From contig NZ_MCGV01000001.1 of the NCBI RefSeq assembly GCF_001705235.1, positions 3,972,181 through 4,036,180 of the forward strand: DNA of 64,000 nucleotides, given 5' to 3'. The notes under the pieces are model-generated. The model saw only the letters and a program-made list of their open reading frames with translations. It did not search any database and was not told the DNA's origin. The position numbers were made by a program, and so were the translations under genes. Shown here piece by piece: positions 1 to 8,155 of this stretch (positions within the stretch are counted from its first letter, which is position 1; every line of letters begins with the position of its first letter). Source of the stretch: Clostridium pasteurianum. GTDB lineage: Bacteria; Bacillota; Clostridia; Clostridiales; Clostridiaceae.

Positions 1-1262
1 AGGCTAACGGTGGACTTGATTTATTGAATGACAATAGCGATATACTTGGAATAAAAACTTGGTACAATGAAATGTATGTAAAAGATATTTCTAGAAAAAT
101 AAGGGCCAGTATGTACTTAAAGCAAAAAAAAGGTGAGCTAATAATGGGAAATTTTTATGGATATAAAAAAATTAAAGTTGGTGACGATTTTAAACTTATA
201 GTCGATGAAAAAATAAAGCCAGTAGTACAGTTTATTTTTGGAAAATATATACAGGGATGCGGGTATAAAAAAATATGTGATCTTCTTGATGTAAGGGGAT
301 GTCCCACCCCAAGTGAATATATACAAAAAAGGCATAAAAAAAAGGGCAGGGTGTTTAAAAATGCTGTAACTCATAAATGGCAGACGCATATGATTAACAG
401 GATAATCAAAAATGATATTTATATAGGTACTCTTAGGACAAGAAAAAGACAAGCTAGGATGATTAAGGGTAAGCAGGAAATGGTACCTAGGGATGAACAG
501 TATGTTTTTGAAAATCACCATGAACCTATTATTTCAAAAGAAGATTTTTTATTAGCACAGGAAATAAACTCCAGAAGGAATAAAGTGAATTTTAGAGGTA
601 GAGCAAAATATAACTATATATTTAGTAGCTTTATGCAATGCGGAGAATGTAAACATGCTATTATTGGCTGCAATTTACGTTCGCAGCCAGCTGTACGTAG
701 AGGTTACAATTGCGGAATGTACAGGAAGTATGGAAATAAAGTATGCAGTAATCATGCTGTAAGTGAGGATGAAATTTTATTCTTTTTTAAGGAGTTTTTA
801 AAGGATGTTAAAGTAAAGTATGCAGATTATATTTTAAGTATTGGTTTTACAGAAAACATGAGTATAGAACAAGAATCTATTGATAGAATGAAAAAAGAGC
901 TTTCTATAGAAGAAGAGGAACTACAATTAATTTTATCAGAGAAAATAAGCGAGTTAGTAAGGGAGAAAGATCAGAGAGGTAAAGATGTAATTGAAGATGC
1001 TTATGTAAAAGTTGAAGATGAGAAGAAAAAAAGTATTTTAAATCTAAAGAAAAAAATTGAAAAAAGCAAGAAAGAAAACAGTAGAGGAGCGGAAAAAAAA
1101 TTAAAAACGGCAGTTGAAATTTTTGATAATATAATTGATTCTGAAATTCCAACGCGTGAGGATCTGGAAAGAATACTTGATAAGATTGTAGTTTACAAGG
1201 ACAGAAATTTGGAGTTTAAGCTTAAAATTAATATTGATAAGTTGACGTATAAAAATTCTTAG
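1..1262 (+). CDS. Large serine recombinase, C-terminal part (truncated by window edge)
   Basis: Site-specific DNA recombinase of the resolvase/invertase large-serine type. The frame is open to base 3, so the N-terminal catalytic domain with the nucleophilic serine lies outside the window; an in-frame TTG at 24 is not a credible start. The visible part begins with the end of the catalytic domain (NDNSD, then SRKIRA), followed by a Recombinase domain (residues ~40-180 of the visible protein), a zinc-ribbon with paired cysteines (CGEC, later CGMYRKYGNKVC), then a long Lys/Glu-rich coiled coil (~285-370). Such enzymes mobilise prophages, ICEs or skin-type elements; no att site or partner gene is visible downstream. 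Confidence 0.85.
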   Translation, partial: ANGGLDLLNDNSDILGIKTWYNEMYVKDISRKIRASMYLKQKKGELIMGNFYGYKKIKVGDDFKLIVDEKIKPVVQFIFGKYIQGCGYKKICDLLDVRGCPTPSEYIQKRHKKKGRVFKNAVTHKWQTHMINRIIKNDIYIGTLRTRKRQARMIKGKQEMVPRDEQYVFENHHEPIISKEDFLLAQEINSRRNKVNFRGRAKYNYIFSSFMQCGECKHAIIGCNLRSQPAVRRGYNCGMYRKYGNKVCSNHAVSEDEILFFFKEFLKDVKVKYADYILSIGFTENMSIEQESIDRMKKELSIEEEELQLILSEKISELVREKDQRGKDVIEDAYVKVEDEKKKSILNLKKKIEKSKKENSRGAEKKLKTAVEIFDNIIDSEIPTREDLERILDKIVVYKDRNLEFKLKINIDKLTYKNS

Positions 1263-1320
1263 TATAAACTTCTATAGGAATATTATTTAAACTAAAGCTA
1301 AAGAAATTGAGGTATTTTAA

Positions 1321-2409
1321 ATGAAATGCAAAAGAATAAAGAAGATTTTTTTAATGATTATAGTTATGACTTTAATGCTTAATGCTTTTTTTACTAGAAG
1401 TGTATCAGCATCCGAAGAGGGAAAAGAAGACGGGGATTTCGAAAATTATTATATAACTGAGAAAAATTATTCAAAAGAAATGAAGGGTGTAGAAAAATAT
1501 TTGGGCAATATACGCAAGTCAGGGTATTTTCATGGTAAAAACAACTTGAAGATTTATTATGAAAAATATGTTTTGTCTGATTCAAAGGCATCTATTGTAA
1601 TATCCCATGGATTTAGAGAAAGTATGGTTAAATACAATGAGACTATATACTATTTTTTGAAAAATGGATATTCTGTATATGGTTTGGAACATAGAGGACA
1701 TGCACGCTCAGGGAGATTAGGAAAAGATTCTACTCAGACGAGTATAGATAAATTTGATTATTATGTTGATGATTTTAAAACGTACATGGATACAGTAGTC
1801 ATACCGGAAAATAAGGGGAAAAAGCTATTTTTGTTTGCACATTCCATGGGGGGAGCAATTGGAGGTCTATTTTTAGAAAGGCATCCAGGGTATTTTAATG
1901 CTGCTATTTTAAGTGCACCAATGTTTGAAATAAATACAGGTAAATATCCTGAATTTTTTTCAAGAGTCACTGCCAGTGTAGTTAATCTTATTAGATGTGG
2001 GGATAATTACGCTCCAGGTAAGCATGCTTATTCAAAAGAATTATATTCAAAAGATTCTTGTACAGGCAGTAAAATTAGATATGATTATTATTCTAGAAAA
2101 ATAGACAATAATACTGAGCTTCAAAATGGAGGACCTTCATTTAAGTGGCTTAATGAATCTTTAACGGCAACAGACGAAGTAACCGATGAGGAAAATGCTT
2201 CTAAGGTCACTATTCCGGTGCTCTTATTTCAAGCAGCAGATGATAATACAGTAAAACCTCAAGGTGAAAACAAATTTGCAAAGAGCGCAAAGAATTGTAA
2301 GCTTGTAGTAGTTAAAAATTCAAATCATGAGATATACAGAGAAAAGGACAGTGTGATAATACCTTATTTTCACAAGGTTTTTAAGTTTCTTAGTAGTAAT
2401 TTAAAATGA
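1321..2409 (+). CDS. Secreted alpha/beta hydrolase, lysophospholipase/monoacylglycerol lipase-like
   Basis: Predicted exported serine hydrolase (Hydrolase_4/PldB-like family) of 362 residues. The N-terminus is a signal peptide: Lys/Arg-rich start, hydrophobic core (~9-22), SVSAS cleavage region near residue 31. Catalytic features are visible: oxyanion-side HGFRE (~96), nucleophile elbow AHSMGG with Ser175, acidic residue in QAADDNT (~305), and terminal His in NSNHE (~338). The family hydrolyses monoacylglycerols or lysophospholipids; the actual substrate here is unknown. It has no RBS as strong as its neighbours (ttgaggta before the ATG) and is followed almost immediately by the HAD phosphatase gene, so the two are probably cotranscribed. 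Confidence 0.8.
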   Translation: MKCKRIKKIFLMIIVMTLMLNAFFTRSVSASEEGKEDGDFENYYITEKNYSKEMKGVEKYLGNIRKSGYFHGKNNLKIYYEKYVLSDSKASIVISHGFRESMVKYNETIYYFLKNGYSVYGLEHRGHARSGRLGKDSTQTSIDKFDYYVDDFKTYMDTVVIPENKGKKLFLFAHSMGGAIGGLFLERHPGYFNAAILSAPMFEINTGKYPEFFSRVTASVVNLIRCGDNYAPGKHAYSKELYSKDSCTGSKIRYDYYSRKIDNNTELQNGGPSFKWLNESLTATDEVTDEENASKVTIPVLLFQAADDNTVKPQGENKFAKSAKNCKLVVVKNSNHEIYREKDSVIIPYFHKVFKFLSSNLK

Positions 2410-2444
2410 TGATTATGAAAGACAGAAGAAAAGGAAGTAGTAGA

Positions 2445-3245
2445 ATGAATAGAAAGATGATTTTTTTTGATATTGACGGGACTATAGTAGATAAAAAAAG
2501 AAATGAAATTCCTGTAAGTGCTGTGGCTGCCATAAGGAAAGCACGTAAAAATGGGCATTTAGTTTTTATAAATACAGGAAGAACATTTTTTAATTTACCC
2601 AAAAATGTTTGTGAAATTGGGTTTGACGGATATGTTTGTGGATGTGGAACGTACATATATTTTAATGGACAACCACTTTTAGATAAGTCAATTCCTCATG
2701 AAAAGTGCGTTGAGATTGTAGAAAAGCTGCGTGAATGTAAAATTGAAGCACTTTTAGAAGGACAGAATGATTTTTTCTTTGATCAAACAGAACATGATTC
2801 TGAAAGGATTCAGTATTTAAAGAATAAATTCAGAAAACGAGGGCATGATGTTACAAAGTCATGGGATTATCCTGGTATTGTTTTTGATAAATTTGTTATG
2901 TGGACAAACGAACAAAGTGAGCTAAAAAAATTTAAATCATATATTTCTAAGGATTTTGAGTACATTGATAGAGTTGATGAGACTGGAAAGTTCGGAGAGA
3001 TAATTCTTAAGGAATATTCAAAGGCAACGGGAATTAAATTTTTAGAGGATTATCTTAATATTTCGCCGGAAAATTGCTATGCAGTGGGAGATAGTAAAAA
3101 TGATTTATCAATGCTCCAGTATGTTCCTAATAGTATAGCCATGGGGAATAGCAATCCGGATTTATTTGATTTAGTTTCTTTTGTTACTAAAGATATAGCT
3201 AATGATGGAATTGAATATGCATTAAGACATTATGGAATTATTTAA
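2445..3245 (+). CDS. Cof-type HAD-superfamily phosphatase
   Basis: Cytosolic HAD phosphatase of the Cof/YidA type (class IIB), probably acting on sugar phosphates or related small phosphates. Motif I is FFDIDGTIVD at the N-terminus (Asp nucleophile and Asp+2), the IIB cap follows, a Lys appears in KATGIKF, and the C-terminal metal motif is GDSKNDLSM. I chose ATG 2445, because AAGGAAG at 2431-2437 sits 7 bases upstream; a longer in-frame start at 2406 overlaps the preceding gene and has no RBS. The stop lies inside the 3' end of the convergent asparagine synthetase remnant. The C-terminus (ALRHYGII) looks natural, so this gene appears intact. Confidence 0.8.
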   Translation: MNRKMIFFDIDGTIVDKKRNEIPVSAVAAIRKARKNGHLVFINTGRTFFNLPKNVCEIGFDGYVCGCGTYIYFNGQPLLDKSIPHEKCVEIVEKLRECKIEALLEGQNDFFFDQTEHDSERIQYLKNKFRKRGHDVTKSWDYPGIVFDKFVMWTNEQSELKKFKSYISKDFEYIDRVDETGKFGEIILKEYSKATGIKFLEDYLNISPENCYAVGDSKNDLSMLQYVPNSIAMGNSNPDLFDLVSFVTKDIANDGIEYALRHYGII

Positions 3246-4400
3246 AAGTATCACTCGTGTAGCACGCTCACCTGATAGTGAAACTACATTATTTTTGGCA
3301 ACGCCTTTGCAGAAGAGAAATAGGGAAGAATCAATGTCTGCCATACCTGGAATATCATTTGCTTTTACAGCATCATATAGAGCAGAGGCTAATTCCAAAT
3401 TATCATTTATTATATTATGATGATTGCTGCCTATAAATTTATGCATTTTTTCAGCCCATACACTATCAGGGGTTATTACGAAATTATCGTTTTTAAAATA
3501 CAATTCATTATCCTTATAATCAATAGAGTAAGTATTTAATGTTTTACCCTGTTTTTTAAATTCAGAAGCTGCAACGGCTGAAATTATACTTGAGTCAAGC
3601 CCGCCTGATAGGAAAGTACAAACAGGAACATCGGCATATAATTGACGTTTTATAGCATCTGTGAGCAATATTTTTATATGCTCTGCTGTTTCCTCTGCAT
3701 TTTCAGGATGAGGTTTACAGGTTAAATGCCAGTATTCTTGAAGTTTAAAGCCATGTTCTGTAAACTCAGCGTAGTTTGCAGGTGGAATATCGTAAATATC
3801 CTTTAAAACACCACTTCCGAGATCACGAGCAGGTCCAAGGGCGAATATTTCCATTAAACCCTCTTTAGTCAAAATTGGTTCTACAAGGGGGGTTGCAAGA
3901 AGAGTTTTTATTTCAGAGCCAAAAATTAAATTATTATCTTTTATAGTATAGAATAAAGGTTTTACTCCAAGGGGATCTCTTGCGAGGAAAATCTTTTTGT
4001 CATTTTCTGAGTATACCGCAAAAGCAAAAATACCATTTATGTGCTTTAAACAATCTTCTTTCCAGTGTATATAAGCTGTTAAGAGAACTTCTGTATCGGA
4101 GTAGGATGAAAAACTATATCCTTCTTTTAGGAGCTCTTTTCGTACATCTTCTGTATTATATAGCTCACCATTATACACTATAATGTACTTTTTACCATTA
4201 TGAACTTTTATCATTGGTTGACTTCCACCTGTTGGATCAACGACTACAAGACGCCTGTGACCTAATAGGGCGTTTTTTGATATATAGTAACCTTTCTCAT
4301 TTGGGCCTCTTTTTATAAGAGTGTCTGTCATTTTTTCTATGACAGCTTTTTTATCAATTAAATTTCTTTTAAAGTTAACATATCCAGCTATTCCACACAT
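3222..4400 (-). CDS. asnB: Asparagine synthetase B (glutamine-hydrolysing), C-terminally truncated, probable pseudogene
   Basis: Class II glutamine amidotransferase asparagine synthetase. Translation must start at 4400 so that Cys2 (MCGIAGY) is the N-terminal nucleophile; GGTGAT precedes it. The glutaminase domain (residues 2-~210) and the PP-loop (SGGLDSS, ~265) are present. The protein reads normally to VVSLSGE, where the family continues CADEIFGGY, but here the frame turns to unrelated residues and stops at 392 aa, against about 600 for full-length AsnB. The missing ~200 residues carry much of the synthetase active site, so Asn synthesis is unlikely; glutaminase activity might persist. The break lies where the convergent HAD gene ends, suggesting a deletion junction at about 3245-3275. 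Confidence 0.82.
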   Translation of the reverse strand: MCGIAGYVNFKRNLIDKKAVIEKMTDTLIKRGPNEKGYYISKNALLGHRRLVVVDPTGGSQPMIKVHNGKKYIIVYNGELYNTEDVRKELLKEGYSFSSYSDTEVLLTAYIHWKEDCLKHINGIFAFAVYSENDKKIFLARDPLGVKPLFYTIKDNNLIFGSEIKTLLATPLVEPILTKEGLMEIFALGPARDLGSGVLKDIYDIPPANYAEFTEHGFKLQEYWHLTCKPHPENAEETAEHIKILLTDAIKRQLYADVPVCTFLSGGLDSSIISAVAASEFKKQGKTLNTYSIDYKDNELYFKNDNFVITPDSVWAEKMHKFIGSNHHNIINDNLELASALYDAVKANDIPGMADIDSSLFLFCKGVAKNNVVSLSGERATRVILLNNSIMS

Positions 4401-4573
4401 ATTATCACCATTCTTCTTTAAAGTTTGCTTATATATCATAGTATGCTTTGTAGAGTTTAATTGATACAGGCTAGTAATTTCTATATAATTTTAAAAGATA
4501 GGAATATCAAGGTCAGAATGTCTTAAAAAGTTTCGTATTAATTTATGAGAAGCTTCTTAGGGAGGAAAAAGAT

Positions 4574-5125
4574 GTGAATATAAACAAAGAAAATTTTATA
4601 GAGCAAATAAGGGAAAAAAATCCACGAGCCTTAGAATTCGTAGTAGACGAGTACAGTAACTTGGTATTTAAGGTAGTAAGGACTACTTTAAATTCAGAGT
4701 ATGTAGAGGAGTGTGCAAGTGATGTGTTTTGGGCTGTTTGGAATAATATTGAAAGTTTTGACATAGAAAAGGGAAATTTTAAGTGTTGGATTGCAGCAAT
4801 ATCGAAATATAAGGCAATAGATTATATGAGAAAACTTTTAAAGGAAAGTAAGAATGAAAATATAGATGACTATGATTTAAAGGATAGTTTTAGTATTGAT
4901 AAAAATCTCATATCGAAGGAAAACAAAAAGGAAATTTTGCAAGTTATAAATACTATGAAGGAAGAAGATAGAGAAATATTTATACGAAGATATTTTTTGC
5001 ATGAGGATATAGAAAACATAGCAAGAGTATTTGGAGTTAACAGAAATTTGGTTGATAAAAGGCTTTCGAGAGGACGCAAATTTTTAAAAGGCAAACTTAC
5101 AAGTTTGAAGGGGGAGCTTTTATAA
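4574..5125 (+). CDS. ECF-type RNA polymerase sigma factor
   Basis: Sigma-70 family, extracytoplasmic-function type, 183 aa. Region 2 (~22-90) includes EECASDVFWAVWNNIESFDIEKGNFKCW split around the -10 recognition helix, with SKYKAIDYMRK at its end; region 4 (~115-175) carries the helix-turn-helix ENIARVFGVNRNLVDKRLSRGRKFL. The start is GTG 4574 after a GGGAGG box; an ATG two bases earlier reads directly into a stop. The stop codon overlaps the ATG of the next gene by one base (TAATG), so it is translationally coupled to a membrane protein that is the likely anti-sigma factor. The inducing signal is unknown. Confidence 0.88.
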   Translation: MNINKENFIEQIREKNPRALEFVVDEYSNLVFKVVRTTLNSEYVEECASDVFWAVWNNIESFDIEKGNFKCWIAAISKYKAIDYMRKLLKESKNENIDDYDLKDSFSIDKNLISKENKKEILQVINTMKEEDREIFIRRYFLHEDIENIARVFGVNRNLVDKRLSRGRKFLKGKLTSLKGELL

Positions 5126-6552
5126 TGAAAAGTAAAAATTTTAAATTGGAAGAGAAAGACATATACAAATTATTCAATTATGTAAAAATGGATGAAAAAG
5201 AAGCAAATGATTTTAAGGAAGATGTATCTGAATCCCAGAAAGAAAAAATAAAGAAAAATTTAAATAAGAGAATAAAAAGAAATAGAAGATTTAAGGTAAT
5301 AAAATATAGTTCAGTGGCAGCGGCAGCAGCTTTAGTTTTTATTATAGGAATAGGAACAGTTTCACCTGCATTTGCTAAGAATATACCAATTTTGAATTCT
5401 ATAACGCAAACTTTAAATGATAAGTTTGGCTTTAATGGAGATTATGCTAAATATTCTCAAAGTGTTAATAGAAGTGCATCTTATGGTGGAGTAACGATTA
5501 CTATAAATGAGGTGCTAGCAGATGATTCAAAAGTTATTTTAGGATATACAATTAAAAGTAAGAAAAAAATTAATGATTTAGAGGTTTCAGGTTTTAGTAG
5601 ATTTTTAAAGATAAATGGTAAAATGCTTTCGGGATCAAATGGCAGCAGCACAGGAAGTTATGAGAATGACAACACATATGTAGGTACTGAAGAAATTCAT
5701 ACAAAATTGCCGCAGGATACTGAAAATTATAATATAGCTCTAAAGGTAGAGGAGATTGGTAATATAAAAGGTCACTGGAATATAGCATTTACAGCATCTA
5801 AAAGGGAATTAGTCAAAGCTAGTAAAGTTATTAAACCAAACTTAAAGCTGAAATTTCCAGATAGTAATATAAGTGTAGACAAGGTTACTCTTTCACCAAT
5901 TGATACATCTATTGATTTAAGCGGTAAATCTAAGTACAAAGACAGCAGTAGTGAATTATGTAAGTATGATTATTGGATAGCTTTTGATGATAGAGGAATA
6001 GAACTTATACCTAAAGGATTAGGTGGAGGATCAAGAGATTTAAAAACAGGAATTTTTACTAGTGAAATGGACTACGTTAGTTTAAAGAAACTACCTAAAT
6101 ATATTACTATTGTTCCGTGTAGGATAATACCATCAGCTGGAGGTGGAGTACAGCTGTCAAAGAATGGTAAAGAAACGCCTATTAAAATTAAAACAAAAAA
6201 GCCAAAGGAAGTCAGCCAAAGTACAGATGTAGCATGTCCGATAGAACTTAAGCAAGGAAGTATGGGGAAGATTATAATAAATGAAATCGAAAAAGAAAAG
6301 GATAAAACTATAGTTAAATATACAGCAGAAGGAAAGGCACCTTACTTTCAGGCACAGGACATTTTAATAAAAGATTCTAAGGGAAATGATATTGATATTA
6401 AAGACTATGTTAAAAGAAGTGACAAGAATCCTAATGAATTTACAAAGGTATTTGAGGCGTTAAAGCCTAATGAGAAATATGTTATATATACCAATGATTT
6501 TAGTAATGTTGAATTTAGAGATGATTTGAAATTTAATATTAAGATTAAATAA
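5125..6552 (+). CDS. Membrane-anchored anti-sigma factor, DUF4179-type
   Basis: 475-residue single-pass membrane protein, coupled to the upstream ECF sigma gene. Residues 1-55 form a charged cytoplasmic head (probable sigma-binding segment), ~57-80 a transmembrane helix (SSVAAAAALVFIIGIGTV), and the rest an extracellular beta-rich region. The sequence just after the membrane (SPAFAKNIPILNSI) is characteristic of DUF4179 proteins, with a DUF5643-like tail. By analogy with RsiV-like systems it should hold the sigma factor until an envelope signal arrives. The stop codon is followed directly by a palindromic repeat element. Confidence 0.75.
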   Translation: MKSKNFKLEEKDIYKLFNYVKMDEKEANDFKEDVSESQKEKIKKNLNKRIKRNRRFKVIKYSSVAAAAALVFIIGIGTVSPAFAKNIPILNSITQTLNDKFGFNGDYAKYSQSVNRSASYGGVTITINEVLADDSKVILGYTIKSKKKINDLEVSGFSRFLKINGKMLSGSNGSSTGSYENDNTYVGTEEIHTKLPQDTENYNIALKVEEIGNIKGHWNIAFTASKRELVKASKVIKPNLKLKFPDSNISVDKVTLSPIDTSIDLSGKSKYKDSSSELCKYDYWIAFDDRGIELIPKGLGGGSRDLKTGIFTSEMDYVSLKKLPKYITIVPCRIIPSAGGGVQLSKNGKETPIKIKTKKPKEVSQSTDVACPIELKQGSMGKIIINEIEKEKDKTIVKYTAEGKAPYFQAQDILIKDSKGNDIDIKDYVKRSDKNPNEFTKVFEALKPNEKYVIYTNDFSNVEFRDDLKFNIKIK

Positions 6553-6743
6553 GCGAAGTAATAGTATTTTGAAACATTAAATAAAATTCATAAGTCTAAG
6601 TTCCAAATTATAAAAATACTAAGAAATTTTAATAACTCGCTGAAAAAAAGCTCAAACAAATTAAAATTTCTAAGTCTTTTTATAATTTGTAACAAGACTT
6701 ATTGAGTTTTATTTAAATTGTTTTCAAAATACTATTACTTCGC
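6553..6743 (+). repeat. 191-bp palindromic element, family 1, copy A
   Basis: Begins at the base after the stop codon of the anti-sigma gene with gcgaagtaatagtatttt and ends with aaaatactattacttcgc. Both ends and an internal block (aattataaaaatactaa.. versus ..tctttttataattt) pair, giving an almost full-length hairpin with a short loop near aactcgctgaaaaaaagctc. Same orientation as copies at 7435, 20191 and 21393. It encodes no protein. It could act as a strong 3' end structure for the gene upstream or be a MITE-like mobile element. Confidence 0.85.
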
Positions 6744-6809
6744 TTAGAATAAAGGCAAGGAGGATTTTCTTCCGCTGGCGCTACCGAAAATCTGAATTAA
6801 AAGTTTATG

Positions 6810-6913
6810 TAAAGCTAAGCTTTTAATAACTCGTATATGATAAGAGTGCCTTTATAATTTGGAGCAAGACTTATTGAGTTTTATTTAAATTGTTTTTAAA
6901 AGACTATTACTTC
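6810..6913 (+). repeat. Degenerate, internally deleted copy of family 1 element
   Basis: After copy A and a GAATAAAGGCAAGG linker, the left-arm words gctaagc and ttttaataactcg recur, then the right arm runs nearly unchanged from tttataatttggagcaag to actattacttcgc. The left outer arm is missing, so it could not form the full hairpin. The remaining bases up to the arsR-type gene hold a short hairpin around acattgtg/tacaatgt (~6971-7000) and no gene. Confidence 0.6.
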
Positions 6914-7011
6914 GCTTAAAATAAAAGCAAGGTAAATTTTAATTCGCTGTTTTACTCCAAAAGCGAATTAACATTGTGTTTTTGCTAATACAATGTTAAT
7001 ATATTTATGTG

Positions 7012-7035
7012 AACATATATTCATATGAATATGTT
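7012..7035. promoter_or_regulatory. Candidate operator of the ArsR/SmtB regulator
   Basis: A palindrome centred on ATTCAT/ATGAAT, flanked by AACAT on the left and ATGTT on the right, ends just before the AGGAGG box of the ArsR-family gene. TGAA/TTCA-type inverted repeats are typical SmtB/ArsR operators, so autoregulation is likely. The left arm carries a two-base insertion, so symmetry is imperfect. Confidence 0.45.
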
Positions 7036-7050
7036 AGGAGGATGAATTAT

Positions 7051-7422
7051 ATGGCTGAAAATGAAAATAATAATGAAGTATGTGAAACTAATGTAATACA
7101 TGTAGATATAGTTGAAAAAGTAAAGGATGAAATGCCTGATGAAGAGGAATTATATGATCTTTCTGACTTATTTAAGGTCTTTGGAGATAGTACTAGAATA
7201 AAAATAATTTGTGCACTTTTTAAAGCTGAAATGTGTGTATGTGACATAGCTTATTTACTTCAAATGAAGCAGTCCGCAATATCACATCAACTAAAGGTAT
7301 TAAGGCAGGCAAAACTTGTTAAATACAGAAGAGATGGAAAGGTTGTATATTACTCTCTTGATGATGAACATATAAAGGGAATATTTAATATGGGATTTAT
7401 GCACATAAACGAGAAAAGATAG
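7051..7422 (+). CDS. ArsR/SmtB-family metal-responsive repressor
   Basis: Winged-helix repressor of 123 aa. ATG 7051 is chosen because AGGAGG at 7036-7041 precedes it by 9 bases; an upstream GTG (7009) and an ATG touching the SD are less likely. The HTH is DIAYLLQMKQSAISHQLKVL. Two metal-site signatures coexist: Cys62-Val-Cys64 in helix 3 (MCVCDIA, CadC/ArsR-like, with Cys11 as a possible N-terminal ligand) and Asp105-x-His107-x10-His118-x2-Glu121 in the last helix (SmtB/CzrA zinc-type). It probably senses Zn, Cd, Pb or Co. No transporter gene adjoins it; both flanks are repeats, so its targets must be sought elsewhere. Confidence 0.85.
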   Translation: MAENENNNEVCETNVIHVDIVEKVKDEMPDEEELYDLSDLFKVFGDSTRIKIICALFKAEMCVCDIAYLLQMKQSAISHQLKVLRQAKLVKYRRDGKVVYYSLDDEHIKGIFNMGFMHINEKR

Positions 7423-7434
7423 AGAATAAATATT

Positions 7435-7625
7435 GCGAAGTAATAGTATTTTGAAACATTAAATAAAAATCATAAGGCTAAGCTCCAAATTATAAAAATA
7501 CTAAGGAATTTTAATAACTCGCTGAAAAAAAGCTCAAACAAATTAAAATTTCTAAGTCTTTTTATAATTTGAAGCAAGTCTTATTGAATTTTATTTAAAT
7601 CGTTCTCAAAATACTATTACTTCGC
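7435..7625 (+). repeat. 191-bp palindromic element, family 1, copy B
   Basis: Starts 12 bases after the stop codon of the ArsR-family gene with gcgaagtaatagtattttg and ends ctattacttcgc. Layout, length and orientation match copy A, with scattered substitutions (for example gaaacattaaataaaaatc). It is followed by the family linker (agaataaaagcaagg) and then directly by the family 2 palindrome. Confidence 0.85.
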
Positions 7626-7642
7626 TTAGAATAAAAGCAAGG

Positions 7643-7822
7643 TTATCATATGCGAGGCTTGGGCTTTGCCCATTATCCTTCTTTGCTTAATATAGGCAAT
7701 CTCTATATTATAAAAAATCTATATAAGCCTTTAAATCAAAGCTATTAGTCGTAAATATCAAGATTGCCTATATTTTATAAAGAGGGATAATGAATCTACG
7801 ACCCAAACTCCATCTATGATAA
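7643..7822. repeat. 180-bp palindromic element, family 2, copy 1
   Basis: Left arm ttatcatatgcgagg...gggctttgcccattatcc pairs with right arm ggataatgaatc...tatgataa; an inner block (taggcaatctctatatta versus aagattgcctatatttta) pairs too. The same 180-bp layout recurs at 7925. No reading frame is supported. The gap 7423-8155 holds only this element, its second copy, family 1 copy B and linkers. Confidence 0.75.
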
Positions 7823-7873
7823 GATTTATAAAATTCCGTAGGTACGGAGGAATTTTTTCCTTGCTTTACTCCT

Positions 7874-8151
7874 AAAGGGAAATAACTTTGATGAAGGAAC
7901 GATTTAAAAAAGTTCTAATAAATGTTATCATACACGAGGTTTGGGCTTTGCCCATTATCCTTCTTTACTTAATATGGGCAATCTCTATATTATAAAAGGT
8001 TTATACAATCCTTTAAATCAAGGTTATTAACCGTAAACATTAAGATTGCCTGTATTTTATAAAGAAGGATAATGGGTCTTTGACAAAAACCCCATTTATG
8101 ATAAGATTTATAGAACCTTTTTAATGTTCCAAATCAAAGTTACTTCCCTTT
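7874..8151. repeat. Nested palindrome: family 2 copy 2 (7925-8104) inside longer inverted repeat
   Basis: The core 7925-8104 repeats copy 1 at the same 180-bp length. Here the pairing continues outward: aaagggaaataactttgatg at 7874 matches the reverse complement of the sequence ending acttcccttt at 8151, interrupted by a gaaggaac/gttcc pair. The whole could fold as one hairpin of about 278 bases. It ends 4 bases from the stop codon of the minus-strand starch-binding protein gene, so it may also serve as that operon's 3' end. Confidence 0.7.
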
Positions 8152-8155
8152 GTTT

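Noticed and set aside
24-1262. TTG at 24 as start of the recombinase
   Set aside because: The frame continues upstream to the window edge with conserved recombinase sequence, so the gene is simply cut.
6553-8151. Repeated blocks considered as a CRISPR array
   Set aside because: Units are 180-191 bp palindromes with no short regular repeats or unique spacers, and no cas genes occur.
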